The position numbers and the translations under genes are program-made. Source: Methanobrevibacter ruminantium (lineage in GTDB: Archaea; Methanobacteriota; Methanobacteria; Methanobacteriales; Methanobacteriaceae). From it: a stretch of DNA of 64,000 nucleotides. Every line of letters begins with the position of its first letter. The first letter of the stretch is position 1. Shown piece by piece: positions 56,202 through 64,000 of the stretch. The DNA lies in the NCBI RefSeq assembly GCF_016294135.1, contig NZ_JAEDCO010000005.1, forward strand, positions 1-64,000, given 5' to 3'. A model generated the notes under the pieces. That model ran no database searches, had not been told where the DNA came from, and saw only the letters and a program-made list of their open reading frames with translations.

Positions 56202-56515
56202 TCATCATCCCCTTCATTCATATCAGCATTTATGTTCTTGTCTAAAATCTTCCCTTTACCGAATACAAGCAATACAACAAGCACTGCAGTAACAAGAATC
56301 AGTGATTCTCCTAAAGTATCAAAAGATCTCCAATCGAATACAACCAGAGTAACCATATTTGGAGCAAGCTGTGTTCCAATGGCATTGTAAACCAAGCTTA
56401 TTCCAGGTTGAATCAAGCTCTTGAATCCGTATATTGCATCGAATAATGTTGATGCAAAAATAATTGCTGCCAATGCCATAATCAATGATCTAACACTAGT
56501 AATTTTATCAGACAT
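56198..56515 (-). CDS. ehbH: Ehb membrane subunit H (MbhE/MrpA C-terminal-like)
   Basis: A 105-residue protein with two helices. [28 protein letters not shown] is the signature of the MrpA-C/MbhE module. The end is an acidic tail (MNEGDDE). It overlaps ehbG by 8 bases and ehbI by 4. Confidence 0.92.
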   Translation of the reverse strand: MSDKITSVRSLIMALAAIIFASTLFDAIYGFKSLIQPGISLVYNAIGTQLAPNMVTLVVFDWRSFDTLGESLILVTAVLVVLLVFGKGKILDKNINADMNEGDDE

Positions 56516-56843
56516 ATTTTAACCCCCAATAAATTACTGCAACTAAAATTCCAAGAACTACAACAACATAGAATGTCATTTTTTCCAAGGAATCTGATTG
56601 CTCGGATTTTATCTTTCCTGCAAGAGGCATGTTTGTAAAGAATAAAACTGCAACTAAAAGCACTACAACAATTGAGGCAACTACACTGACATGCCTTAGG
56701 AATAATGCTGCAAGAATCAATGAAACGAATATCAGGAATTCAGCAGCTATTGCACCTGAAACATTATCCATAGTTGTAGGGTCTTTAGATAAACTTGACT
56801 TAAGTCCTTTTATTGAATCTAGGAATTTTTGATATAAAGCCAT
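56508..56843 (-). CDS. ehbG: Ehb membrane subunit G
   Basis: A 111-residue protein with a charged N terminus and three helices ([52 protein letters not shown]). There is no strong family motif. It is assigned by position between ehbF and ehbH. The start overlaps the ehbF stop by one base. Confidence 0.85.
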   Translation of the reverse strand: MALYQKFLDSIKGLKSSLSKDPTTMDNVSGAIAAEFLIFVSLILAALFLRHVSVVASIVVVLLVAVLFFTNMPLAGKIKSEQSDSLEKMTFYVVVVLGILVAVIYWGLKYV

Positions 56844-58324
56844 CAGATCAATCCTCCTGCAAATGGAATGAATACATCAGTTACTATATTTGGGAAAATA
56901 CCTAAAGCCAAACAGATTATAAGCAATACAGCTACGGAGAAAACGGTAGCCTTTGGAATCTTGTCATGAGCAAACTTCAAGTCATTTGGCTTAGGCTGCA
57001 AGTATACTGTATGGAACGCCTTAACGAATGTGAAGAATATCACTACACTTACAATGATTGCAAGAACTGCAAGTTCAGTGTATCCTGCATCCAATGCAGC
57101 TTGCACAAGCATCAATTTACTTTGGAAACCATTGAATGGTGGAACACCAGCTAAAGCGAATCCTCCAAGCAATACCATTATTGCCATTTTTGAATCAACG
57201 GCAATCAATCCACCTAACTTTCTTGTATCGGATGTTTTTGTAAGGTAGTACACAGTACCGAATCCGATAAATAACAATGCAGTTATGACAATTTCGTTTG
57301 CTGCCTGGAACAATGCCGCTGCGATTGAATATTGTGTTCCTATACCAAAACCTAATGCAATGAAACCAAGTTCCCCTACTGCAAGGAATGCTATCATTCT
57401 TCTAAAGTCTACCTCCATTGCAGACATTGCAATGCTTAAAGCCATTGCAAGAATAGCAAATACGATTATTGCTGTATTGAAGTAAGGGATATATACGAAT
57501 ATCTTATACATTGCAATTCCAAATGCAAGCATGCACAATACTGAAAATCCTTGTAATATTGCAGATCCGTTAGGTCTTGCTTTTGAGTAAACAGCGGATT
57601 TTATAGTGTGGAATGGAGGCAATCCTGCTGAATATAACCATCCAAACAATATCAATGCAAAACCAATCACCAAGCTTGGAGCATAAGGGTTTACATAGTT
57701 GTTGCTTATTGCAAAGATAATATCGTTGATGTTTACTGAACCGACTGTACCAAGTATGAATCCAATACCTAACAATAGCATTGGTCCGCCTATTGCACCT
57801 AAAATAAGGTATTTCAAAGCGATTTCATAATTGTCTTCAGTGCTTGAAGCTATAATGATACCCACTTGGGTTAAAGCTGTAATTTCAAAGAAAACATACA
57901 TATTGAAAATATCATTTGAAAGCATCAATGCGGTTACAGACGCTATACCCATAAAGATAAGGTATAAGTAAGGGCCAGACACTTCCTTTTTCTCAGAGAA
58001 GTATGTCAATACTGCCAAGAATGCAACGATGCCCATCAGGAATATGAAAATCCTTTCAATATTTTCAAAGACATAAACAATACCCGTATTGTAGCTTGCC
58101 ACAAGAGTGCCAACCAAGTTTGATGGAAGTGAGTTTGCAAGAAGTGCTGGATCGTGACCTCCGAAGTATTGGATGCCGACAGCTGCAATGATTGCAATTA
58201 CAGGAATTGCAATAGCCACTACAATTGAAATGGCCTTTACGGTTTTGTCCTTTCCACCAAATATGTTAACGATTAAAGCAGCTAATATTGGAATGACAAC
58301 CATTAAAGGAATTAGATAATTCAT
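56843..58324 (-). CDS. ehbF: Ehb ion-pump subunit F (MrpD/NuoN-like)
   Basis: A 493-residue proton-antiporter-type subunit with about 14 helices. [17 protein letters not shown] holds the key Glu of TM5. [20 protein letters not shown] and [32 protein letters not shown] hold the TM7/TM8 Lys and His. [16 protein letters not shown] is the conserved TM12 site. It is the main ion-translocating subunit of Ehb. Confidence 0.95.
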   Translation of the reverse strand: MNYLIPLMVVIPILAALIVNIFGGKDKTVKAISIVVAIAIPVIAIIAAVGIQYFGGHDPALLANSLPSNLVGTLVASYNTGIVYVFENIERIFIFLMGIVAFLAVLTYFSEKKEVSGPYLYLIFMGIASVTALMLSNDIFNMYVFFEITALTQVGIIIASSTEDNYEIALKYLILGAIGGPMLLLGIGFILGTVGSVNINDIIFAISNNYVNPYAPSLVIGFALILFGWLYSAGLPPFHTIKSAVYSKARPNGSAILQGFSVLCMLAFGIAMYKIFVYIPYFNTAIIVFAILAMALSIAMSAMEVDFRRMIAFLAVGELGFIALGFGIGTQYSIAAALFQAANEIVITALLFIGFGTVYYLTKTSDTRKLGGLIAVDSKMAIMVLLGGFALAGVPPFNGFQSKLMLVQAALDAGYTELAVLAIIVSVVIFFTFVKAFHTVYLQPKPNDLKFAHDKIPKATVFSVAVLLIICLALGIFPNIVTDVFIPFAGGLI

Positions 58325-58686
58325 TTTTCATCCCCCATCATTTCAGATACGCTTAAGGTTCCATGCTTTCTGTATAAAACCATAGCTAAAGCCAACATCA
58401 CTGCTAAAGTACTTGCACCAATTACAATACTTGTAAGAACTAATGCTTGAGGCAAAGGATATGCTGCATTTGCTGCAAACCAGTCTGCAGTCATGCCTGG
58501 CAAGAAGATAGGCACGACTCCACCTGCTTTAAATCCTAAGCAGATCAGGAATAGGTTTACACCTTCCTCAATAAAAGCAATACCAATGATTTTCTTAATA
58601 AGATTATCAATGAAGATTGCTGCAAATAGTCCAATAATTATAAATGCGCCAGAAGCGAATAAAGAAGCCAATTGAATATCCATCAT
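58321..58686 (-). CDS. ehbE: Ehb membrane subunit E (MrpC/NuoK-like)
   Basis: A 121-residue protein of three helices. [20 protein letters not shown] carries the conserved Glu pair of NuoK/MrpC, and [26 protein letters not shown] the third helix. GGAGGCATAG precedes the start. It overlaps the ehbF start by 4 bases. Confidence 0.93.
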   Translation of the reverse strand: MMDIQLASLFASGAFIIIGLFAAIFIDNLIKKIIGIAFIEEGVNLFLICLGFKAGGVVPIFLPGMTADWFAANAAYPLPQALVLTSIVIGASTLAVMLALAMVLYRKHGTLSVSEMMGDEK

Positions 58687-58689
58687 AAA

Positions 58690-58923
58690 CTATGCCTCCT
58701 CCCTTCTAGTTTTTAAAACAGCCAATGCGATAAATACTGGCACAATAGCCCCTTCTACAATAGCTTGAGTTAAAGCTACATCAGGAGCAAGCAAGATCTG
58801 GAATAAGAACGCTACACAAAAACCAGAAATGCCAGTTAAAATAGCTGCCTTAAGCAAGTCATTTTGTAAAAGTGCGATAATAGCGCTTAAAACTGCAACA
58901 AAAATAACTATATATTCAATCAT
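58690..58923 (-). CDS. ehbD: Ehb membrane subunit D (DUF4040/MbhD-like)
   Basis: A 77-residue protein of three short helices. [26 protein letters not shown] is the DUF4040/MrpA-like signature. The start is set at ATG 58923, eight codons into a longer frame, with GTGAGGA 8 bases before it; it overlaps the end of ehbC by eight bases. Confidence 0.9.
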   Translation of the reverse strand: MIEYIVIFVAVLSAIIALLQNDLLKAAILTGISGFCVAFLFQILLAPDVALTQAIVEGAIVPVFIALAVLKTRREEA

Positions 58924-59371
58924 TGCCATCATCCTCACTTTTTTCATCTAAATTCTCATCAATACTTGAATCATCACTCATATCCAAATTATCTTCAAGA
59001 AGAACTTCATCAACCAAATCGGTTTCATCTTCATCTTCTTCCTCAGCAGAAGTTTCCTCAAGATTTGGATTAAGTACTGGATTATTAAGAGTATCTTCAC
59101 TATGGAAATAAGCATTAGCTAATGCATGAGCCAATAATGGCGCTAGGAATAAATAAATAAGGGCAAATAAAGGTTGACCTAAAGCAAGGAATGCAATTAT
59201 TCCTGCAATATCAACAATACCTAAAATATGAATTCTAGCGTAGACTACATTATCTAAGTTTCTATCAATTCTTAAAACACCTACTACTGCAATCAATATC
59301 AGAAGTGCAGAAATGACAAGCAAGATTGATTGAATCATATTGATTATACCAGGATCAATTCCAAACATCAT
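58916..59371 (-). CDS. ehbC: Ehb membrane subunit C (MnhG-like)
   Basis: A 151-residue protein. The first 95 residues are an MnhG-type three-helix module with [23 protein letters not shown]. The last 55 are strongly acidic ([20 protein letters not shown]) with no membrane segment, an unusual tail for MnhG and a likely cytoplasmic extension. It directly follows ehbB. Confidence 0.9.
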   Translation of the reverse strand: MMFGIDPGIINMIQSILLVISALLILIAVVGVLRIDRNLDNVVYARIHILGIVDIAGIIAFLALGQPLFALIYLFLAPLLAHALANAYFHSEDTLNNPVLNPNLEETSAEEEDEDETDLVDEVLLEDNLDMSDDSSIDENLDEKSEDDGND

Positions 59372-59632
59372 TTATGCCCTCCTCATAACTGCTGCATAAG
59401 CTATTGTTCCAACAATACCTAATAGAAGCAATGCTAGAGCAATATCCTTGAAAAATCCTATATTAAATATTGTACCGACTGTTATAAGTAGCAAAGTAAG
59501 TGCTAAAGTAAATGAAGAAGTACCTATAAGTCCCATAGATGTAGATTTATATGTAATAATCCTCAATGTTGCAATTAGAAATACAATCAATGCAACTATT
59601 AAAAAACACTCAGAAATCAATAAAATATCCAT
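59372..59632 (-). CDS. ehbB: Ehb membrane subunit B (MnhF-like)
   Basis: About 86 residues in three helices, with ALIVFLIATLRIITYKSTSMGLIGTSSFTL as in MnhF. The start is set at ATG 59632, after GTGAT; GTG 59641 and ATG 59638 are alternatives. It lies 119 bases downstream of ehbA, and ehbC follows with no gap. Confidence 0.88.
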   Translation of the reverse strand: MDILLISECFLIVALIVFLIATLRIITYKSTSMGLIGTSSFTLALTLLLITVGTIFNIGFFKDIALALLLLGIVGTIAYAAVMRRA

Positions 59633-59751
59633 TATCATCACATTCTATGATTATAAATTTACACAATAAACATAAGTTGAAAATTAAATCGCTTATTATC
59701 AATTTTATCATTTTAGAAATTAGAATTAATTATCAAAATGATTTTTAGAAA

Positions 59752-60066
59752 TTATTCTAGCATTCCCTTTATGTAAGGTTCAAAAGGAATGATATCATTA
59801 ACGTCTCTTGGAGCAATAACTGCAACCTTTATGACTTGATTTTCACTATCCAAATCTACAGACAATGTTCCAGGAGTCAAGGTAATGCTGTTGGCCAAAA
59901 TTGTTTGGGATATTGGTCTTTTAAGTTCAGTATCAATATCAATCACAATAGGCTCAAACCCATCAGTCTTGAAGACTCTTAAAGCCATATCTATTGTAGA
60001 TTTGATAATCTCTAAAGTAAGAACCACTAAATAAGCAATCGCATAATAAATTCTACTTAAAAACAT
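59752..60066 (-). CDS. ehbA: Ehb subunit A (MnhE-like)
   Basis: A 104-residue MnhE-type protein. Helical N terminus IAYLVVLTLEIIKSTIDMALRVFKTD, then PISQTILANSITLTPGTLSVDL, the MnhE signature, and DVNDIIPFEPYIKGMLE. It is the first gene of the sixteen-gene ehbA-P unit on the minus strand and follows the promoter region at 60067-60257. Confidence 0.9.
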   Translation of the reverse strand: MFLSRIYYAIAYLVVLTLEIIKSTIDMALRVFKTDGFEPIVIDIDTELKRPISQTILANSITLTPGTLSVDLDSENQVIKVAVIAPRDVNDIIPFEPYIKGMLE

Positions 60067-60436
60067 TAAAATAACCCCATAATGTTTTAAATCTTAATAA
60101 TATTTACAATAAATCAAAAATTTGCAGAAAATGAGTTAAAATTTTTTAACCAATCATAACAAATCATGATAAATTATCATAAATATTCATGACACTTTCA
60201 TGACAAAATCCTGCGCAGAAAAATATGCAATAAAAGCACCATATAAATTATATATAATGATAGTAAAAAAATTAATTTTTTTATTATATTATAAATACTA
60301 TTATTTATCATGATTATTTATTATAAATCTTTTTATAATTTTCATGAAAATTTACTGCTAAACAGAAATAGTAATACTAAGTATAAAAAAAATATTAAAA
60401 AATAAGTGAAAATTGATAGGGAATTTTTTAAAAAAA
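60067..60436 (-). promoter_or_regulatory. ehb promoter and repeated TCATGA sites
   Basis: A TATA box TTATATATAA lies at 60248-60257, implying a leader of about 160 bases to ehbA. Within it TCATGA recurs at 60164-60169, 60187-60192 and 60198-60203. A perfect palindrome ATGATAA-A-TTATCAT spans 60166-60180. The upstream 60258-60436 is featureless AT-rich DNA shared with the ydjM gene end. Confidence 0.45.
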
Positions 60437-61144
60437 TCAATGAAAAATACCTAAAAAATTAAGGTAAAACAATAGCTTGTTAGGAAACAGCAAAATAAAC
60501 ATCATTATTAAAATCAAAAACAATAAAACACCAAATTTCTTATGATATTCCTTATCTCTAAATGGGCTGAATGCCTTAACTCCAGAAGGAGTGAAAGAGT
60601 CCAATACAATATGGCTGCATAATCCAAAAAATATTGAAAATGCAAGCAATGTCAAGTTGATTTTCAATGGAGAAATGAATCCCATATTTACTGACACCAC
60701 CAAAATGGCAATTGCCACTAAAAATATAGGAGATAACCTTTTATTGAGAAACAGCAACGCCAATGCAATTATCAATATCAATAATATCATCAGGTTCCTT
60801 GAATTGTTTAAATCCAAATCATAGGAAGACAATCCCATTCCAAAAAAGAGAAACAGTGATAGGAAAACAGTTATGAGAAATGCGCCTAAAATAGAATGGG
60901 TAAATCCTCTATGGCTTGAAACCAAGAACATGCCTCCAAGCAAAATAATCACAAGGCCTAGATAATAAGGCAATCCCAGAAAATACAGAAACAATGAAAT
61001 CAATGCTCCAAGAGCTATGATTGTTATAACATGATTCCTTTTGAACTCATGGTCGAAGTCTGGAATATTTGCTGAGATTACCGCTAATGCAATAGCCAAA
61101 GGATCATAAAACATGAATAGAGAAAGAATAAATGCAAATATCAT
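60437..61144 (-). CDS. YdjM-family membrane-bound hydrolase (DUF457)
   Basis: A 235-residue membrane protein with about seven helices. HRGFTHSILGAFL near residue 79 and SHIVLDSFTPSGVKAFSPF near 190 are the DUF457/YdjM metal-dependent hydrolase motifs; ANIPDFDHEF near 25 gives further acidic ligands. The ATG at 61144 may be internal. The conserved family start SYKGHMIFAF continues upstream in frame (ISSYKGH), but the only candidate first codon there is an ATT at about 61168. Confidence 0.8.
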   Translation of the reverse strand: MIFAFILSLFMFYDPLAIALAVISANIPDFDHEFKRNHVITIIALGALISLFLYFLGLPYYLGLVIILLGGMFLVSSHRGFTHSILGAFLITVFLSLFLFFGMGLSSYDLDLNNSRNLMILLILIIALALLFLNKRLSPIFLVAIAILVVSVNMGFISPLKINLTLLAFSIFFGLCSHIVLDSFTPSGVKAFSPFRDKEYHKKFGVLLFLILIMMFILLFPNKLLFYLNFLGIFH

Positions 61145-61318
61145 ATGGCCTTTATAAGAGGAAATACTAACACATCCTATTTAAATTAACATACTCTAGA
61201 ACACTCCATAAGTATGTTTATTAGATATTTGATTTTAAGATAATATAAACTAAATGAGAGCATTTGAGAAGTAATAATTATAGAAATAGTTTACCATTGA
61301 AAAAAAAGTAGATATATA

Positions 61319-61401
61319 AAAATTAGATTAGACATATTAAAATAGAGAATCTGTGAAAATTAGATTAGATATATTAAAATAGAGGATCTGTGAAAATTAG
61401 A
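61319..61401. repeat. 37-bp tandem repeat, two copies plus start of a third
   Basis: Units start at 61319, 61356 and 61393 with AAAATTAGATTAGA. Copies one and two differ at two bases only. They lie just after the stop of the aspartoacylase-like gene at 61404, in its 3' flank. Confidence 0.85.
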
Positions 61402-61403
61402 AT

Positions 61404-62162
61404 TCAAATAAAATAGTCAATCATTCCAAAGTATTCTAAAAATGCCTTCATCTGCAAGTAAGACCTTTTGCAGATTTTCTCATTTGAATATCCAATAGCT
61501 GATAAAACCTCACAGGTTATTGCAGGAATCTGAATCAAATTCGCTTCATCTTCAAGAGCCCCTTTAAATGGAACACCTGCACTTGGATATAATATCTTTT
61601 CAGAACCCACCTTTTCGGAAATATGCTCAGCTATGAAATAGCTTTTGGAGCAAGGGACTTTTGTGCAAAAGATTCCCTCTTTTCCAGGATTGGAATTAGG
61701 TGCAGATGAATGGAAATCACCTATAGCAGAAACTTCAAGATCCTTAGCCTTTTTTAGAATGATATTTGTAACGGTATGAGGCAAATGAGCAGACCTATTC
61801 AAATCCATACCATCAAGATACCTTGAATTTTCCATAGTGCTCTTTGGAGATGCAAATGGTATGGCATAAACAGTACCCTTAAGCTTTCCATTTAAATCCA
61901 AATCATAAATATAATCTATTAAGTTCAAGGCAGCAATCTGTGGAGCCAGTTCATTTCCATGAACCCCTGCAACAAGCATGACTTTAGTGGGCCCATCTCC
62001 AATCTTAAGCATAGGAGTTCCCTTAATGGCTTGATTTAAAATAAATTTAGAATTGCCGGACAAATCAATGTTGTTGAATATGTTTCTGTTAGCGGATATG
62101 AATCCTCCGCTTTGGGAAGAAATAATCTCCAATTCCAAATCGTTTCTATTTAATTCATTCAT
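61404..62162 (-). CDS. Succinylglutamate desuccinylase/aspartoacylase family protein
   Basis: A 252-residue zinc-carboxypeptidase-like protein. VAGVHGNELAPQIAAL near residue 66 gives the His and Glu zinc ligands. GDFHSSAPNSNP near 150 gives the third ligand, and AITCEVLSAIG near 225 the catalytic Glu region. Relatives remove acyl groups from amino acids. Some archaeal homologues have other uses, so the substrate is open. The start is ATG 62162. Confidence 0.85.
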   Translation of the reverse strand: MNELNRNDLELEIISSQSGGFISANRNIFNNIDLSGNSKFILNQAIKGTPMLKIGDGPTKVMLVAGVHGNELAPQIAALNLIDYIYDLDLNGKLKGTVYAIPFASPKSTMENSRYLDGMDLNRSAHLPHTVTNIILKKAKDLEVSAIGDFHSSAPNSNPGKEGIFCTKVPCSKSYFIAEHISEKVGSEKILYPSAGVPFKGALEDEANLIQIPAITCEVLSAIGYSNEKICKRSYLQMKAFLEYFGMIDYFI

Positions 62163-62266
62163 CAAATCGCCTTTTTAAAAAAGAATTTACAATTAGTTTT
62201 ATCTTTAAAAATAAGTATTCTGAATCAATAAATTATTTATTTTTTATTTTATTTAAACTTAAAAAC

Positions 62267-62316
62267 TATATATTATAAAAAACAAAAGTTAAAGTATAAT
62301 TTAAACTTAAATTATA
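62267..62316 (+). promoter_or_regulatory. argG promoter with palindromic operator
   Basis: A TATA box TATATATTATA lies at 62267-62277. At the expected start, TATAATTTAA (62295-62304) and TTAAATTATA (62307-62316) form a perfect 10-bp palindrome with a 2-base centre. The same core TTTAAACTTAA occurs on the far side of the TATA box at about 62252-62262. ATG 62398 lies about 100 bases downstream. Confidence 0.55.
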
Positions 62317-62397
62317 ATGAATTACATATTAGTTATGAAATTTGAAAATAAATTTTAAATAAATTTAATTTAATTTACTAAATAAAAAAGTGATAAT

Positions 62398-63573
62398 ATG
62401 GAAAAAGTCGTTCTTGCATTCAGTGGAGGATTAGACACCACTGTATGTGTTAAATTATTAGAAGAAGAATATAATTATGAAGTAGTGACTGCATGTGTTG
62501 ATGTTGGCCAACCTGCAGAAGAATTGCAAAAATCCCAAAATTCTGCAGACAAAATCAATACCGGCAAACACTATATCATTGATGCAAAAGATGAATTTGC
62601 TAATGAATACATTGCAAGAGGAATCAAGGCAAATGCAGAATATGAAGGATACCCATTAAGCACTGCACTTGCAAGACCTTTAATTGCAATGAAAATCATT
62701 GAAATTGCTGAAAAAGAAGGTGCAACTGCAATTGCACACGGATGTACCGGTAAAGGAAATGACCAATTCAGATTTGAAGCTATCATCAGATCAATGTCTG
62801 ACTTTAAAATCATTGCTCCAATTAGAGAAATGAACTTAACAAGAACTGAAGAAGTGGCTTATGCAAAAGAGCACGGCCTTAACTTATCCTATGATAAAAT
62901 CTACAGTATTGATGAAAACCTTTGGGGAAGAGCTATTGAAGGGGATGTACTTGAAGACCCTGCAAATGAGCCACCTGAAGAAATCTATGAATGGACCAAA
63001 TCTGCTGAAGACGCTAAAGACACCCCTACAAAAGTAAGCATTGAATTTGAAGAAGGTGTCCCAGTAGCTATCAACGGAGAAATGATGGGACTTGTAGACC
63101 TTATTAACAAGGCAAATGAAATTGCTGGTGAAAATGGTGTAGGTAGAGTAGACATCATCGAAAACAGAATGATTGGTCTTAAAAGTAGAGAAACCTATGA
63201 AGTTCCGGGTGCTAAATTATTGATTGCTGCTCACAAGGCTTTAGAGCAATTGGTATTGACTGTAGATGAATTAAGATTTGCAGATTACATGAGCACATTA
63301 TATGCTGATTTAGTTTACGAAGCATTATGGCAAGAGCCTTTAAGAGAAGACCTCGATCAAGCTTTCGACCATATGCAAAGAAGAGTTAGCGGAGAGGTTG
63401 TAATGAAATTATTCAAAGGTTCCATTCAGCCATTAAGCAGAAAATCACCTTTCAGCTTACACAGCATTGAACAAATCACCTTTGAAGATAAGGAAACCGA
63501 CCAAAGAGAAATCGAAGGTATGATCAAGTACCACGGTCTCCAAGCTGCTAACTATCAAAAATTAAATAGATAA
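62398..63573 (+). CDS. argG: Argininosuccinate synthase
   Basis: A 391-residue enzyme that joins citrulline and aspartate, using ATP. The N-terminal PP-loop [16 protein letters not shown] is at residues 6-21. Later come [15 protein letters not shown] near 115 and [17 protein letters not shown] near 175. GKGND and the citrulline-binding residues are intact. AAAGTGATAAT precedes the ATG. The transcript may be controlled by the palindrome at 62295-62316. Confidence 0.96.
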   Translation: MEKVVLAFSGGLDTTVCVKLLEEEYNYEVVTACVDVGQPAEELQKSQNSADKINTGKHYIIDAKDEFANEYIARGIKANAEYEGYPLSTALARPLIAMKIIEIAEKEGATAIAHGCTGKGNDQFRFEAIIRSMSDFKIIAPIREMNLTRTEEVAYAKEHGLNLSYDKIYSIDENLWGRAIEGDVLEDPANEPPEEIYEWTKSAEDAKDTPTKVSIEFEEGVPVAINGEMMGLVDLINKANEIAGENGVGRVDIIENRMIGLKSRETYEVPGAKLLIAAHKALEQLVLTVDELRFADYMSTLYADLVYEALWQEPLREDLDQAFDHMQRRVSGEVVMKLFKGSIQPLSRKSPFSLHSIEQITFEDKETDQREIEGMIKYHGLQAANYQKLNR

Positions 63574-64000
63574 CTTATTTATCTATTTTCTTATTTATTT
63601 TTTTAGAGTTTTTTAAAGACTTAACCTATAAAAGTGATATTTTTAATTTATAAATAAAAATAAGCTATTTTTTTAAATATCTAAAATAAATTAAATAAAT
63701 TTATGAAATAATATATCCTTTATAAATTTTTCAATGAAAATTAAACAGATGAAAATCAGCATTATGCAAAAACTTTATAAATAAAAAAAAATAAATATTT
63801 ATCCGAGAATAATATGTACTCAATTACATATCACCCCCTTTACATATGTTTTTTTTAAAAATTAAACCTTTGCATATTATTCTCACTTTTTATTAAACTA
63901 TTTTTCGTTATTTTTAAATTTAAAGCAAAATTAGCGATTTTTATATTAAGAGGTTTGTCAAACCAAGTTTATTTTTCTAAATTAAAGTTTATTGAATTTC
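63574..64000. other. Spacer after argG with an RNA candidate
   Basis: A 427-base stretch up to the window edge. It starts with a U-rich argG tail (63574-63610), then AT-rich DNA, the RNA candidate at 63805-63890, and near 63950 a short hairpin GGTTTG/CAAACC. Confidence 0.5.
63805..63890 (+). ncRNA. Candidate RNA hairpin with anti-Shine-Dalgarno-like loop
   Basis: A TATA box TTTATAAATA at about 63775-63784 predicts a start near 63805. There GAGAATAATATG (63805-63816) pairs exactly with CATATTATTCTC (63873-63884), and a T-rich tail follows. Inside, ACATAT (63826-63831) pairs with ATATGT (63844-63849), exposing a loop around CACCCCCTTTAC. The bases ATCACCCCCTT differ by one position from ATCACCTCCTT, the conserved 3' end of archaeal 16S rRNA. 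No open frame lies here. It could also be a leader for a gene beyond the window. Confidence 0.48.

Overview
The window looks like the chromosome of a Methanobrevibacter-type methanogen (order Methanobacteriales). The DNA is very AT-rich. The genes are archaeal and methanogen-specific: MptA, CofG, ComC, geranylgeranyl reductase, a 20S proteasome beta subunit, aCPSF1, Nop5 with fibrillarin, a family B DNA polymerase split after motif C, and a complete energy-converting hydrogenase B (ehb) operon. From memory, the gene order from psmB to argG follows the MTH1202-MTH1254 stretch of Methanothermobacter; I could not align it here.

Layout. 1-8.2 kb: TraB-like protein, DUF1922 zinc protein, CNNM/CBS protein, Ca/Na antiporter, a tRNA thiolase, a UPF0045 protein, a DegT aminotransferase and Trm1. 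8.2-11.4 kb: an Lrp/AsnC regulator, MptA, and a 48-residue membrane protein too short for routine gene calling, preceded by two inverted-repeat/TATA modules. 11.4-13.5 kb: two decayed genes, a GNAT acetyltransferase with one frameshift and an NSS transporter with three. 13.8-18 kb: CofG, geranylgeranyl reductase and a Taw2-like enzyme. 18-32 kb: information-processing and biosynthesis core (psmB, aCPSF1, purM, comC, polB large part, pyrK-pyrD, nop5-flpA). 33-39 kb: CoaBC, two surface-type membrane proteins, PheA and two four-CBS proteins. 40-45 kb: pstSCAB with two PhoU genes, one fused to a DNA-binding HTH. 45.7-50 kb: a nucleotidyltransferase, an orphan Cas4-like nuclease, AzlCD and an ACT protein. 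50-60 kb: ehbP to ehbA on the minus strand. 60-64 kb: YdjM-like protein, aspartoacylase-like protein and ArgG.

The ehb operon encodes a membrane [NiFe] hydrogenase that couples ion flow to ferredoxin reduction for carbon assimilation. The pst operon imports phosphate. The Trm1, NcsA, Taw2 and FlpA/Nop5 genes modify RNA. MptA, CofG, ComC and CoaBC serve coenzyme synthesis (methanopterin, F420, coenzyme M, coenzyme A).

No tRNA, rRNA, insertion sequence or CRISPR array was seen. The most unusual content is intergenic. There are three candidate structured RNAs (32838-32940, 39556-39680, 63805-63890), each placed about 25 nt or slightly more after a TATA box. One of them exposes a loop nearly identical to the 16S anti-Shine-Dalgarno sequence. 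There are also several palindromic operator candidates and five different short tandem repeats. All of these were read by eye and need folding and comparative tests.
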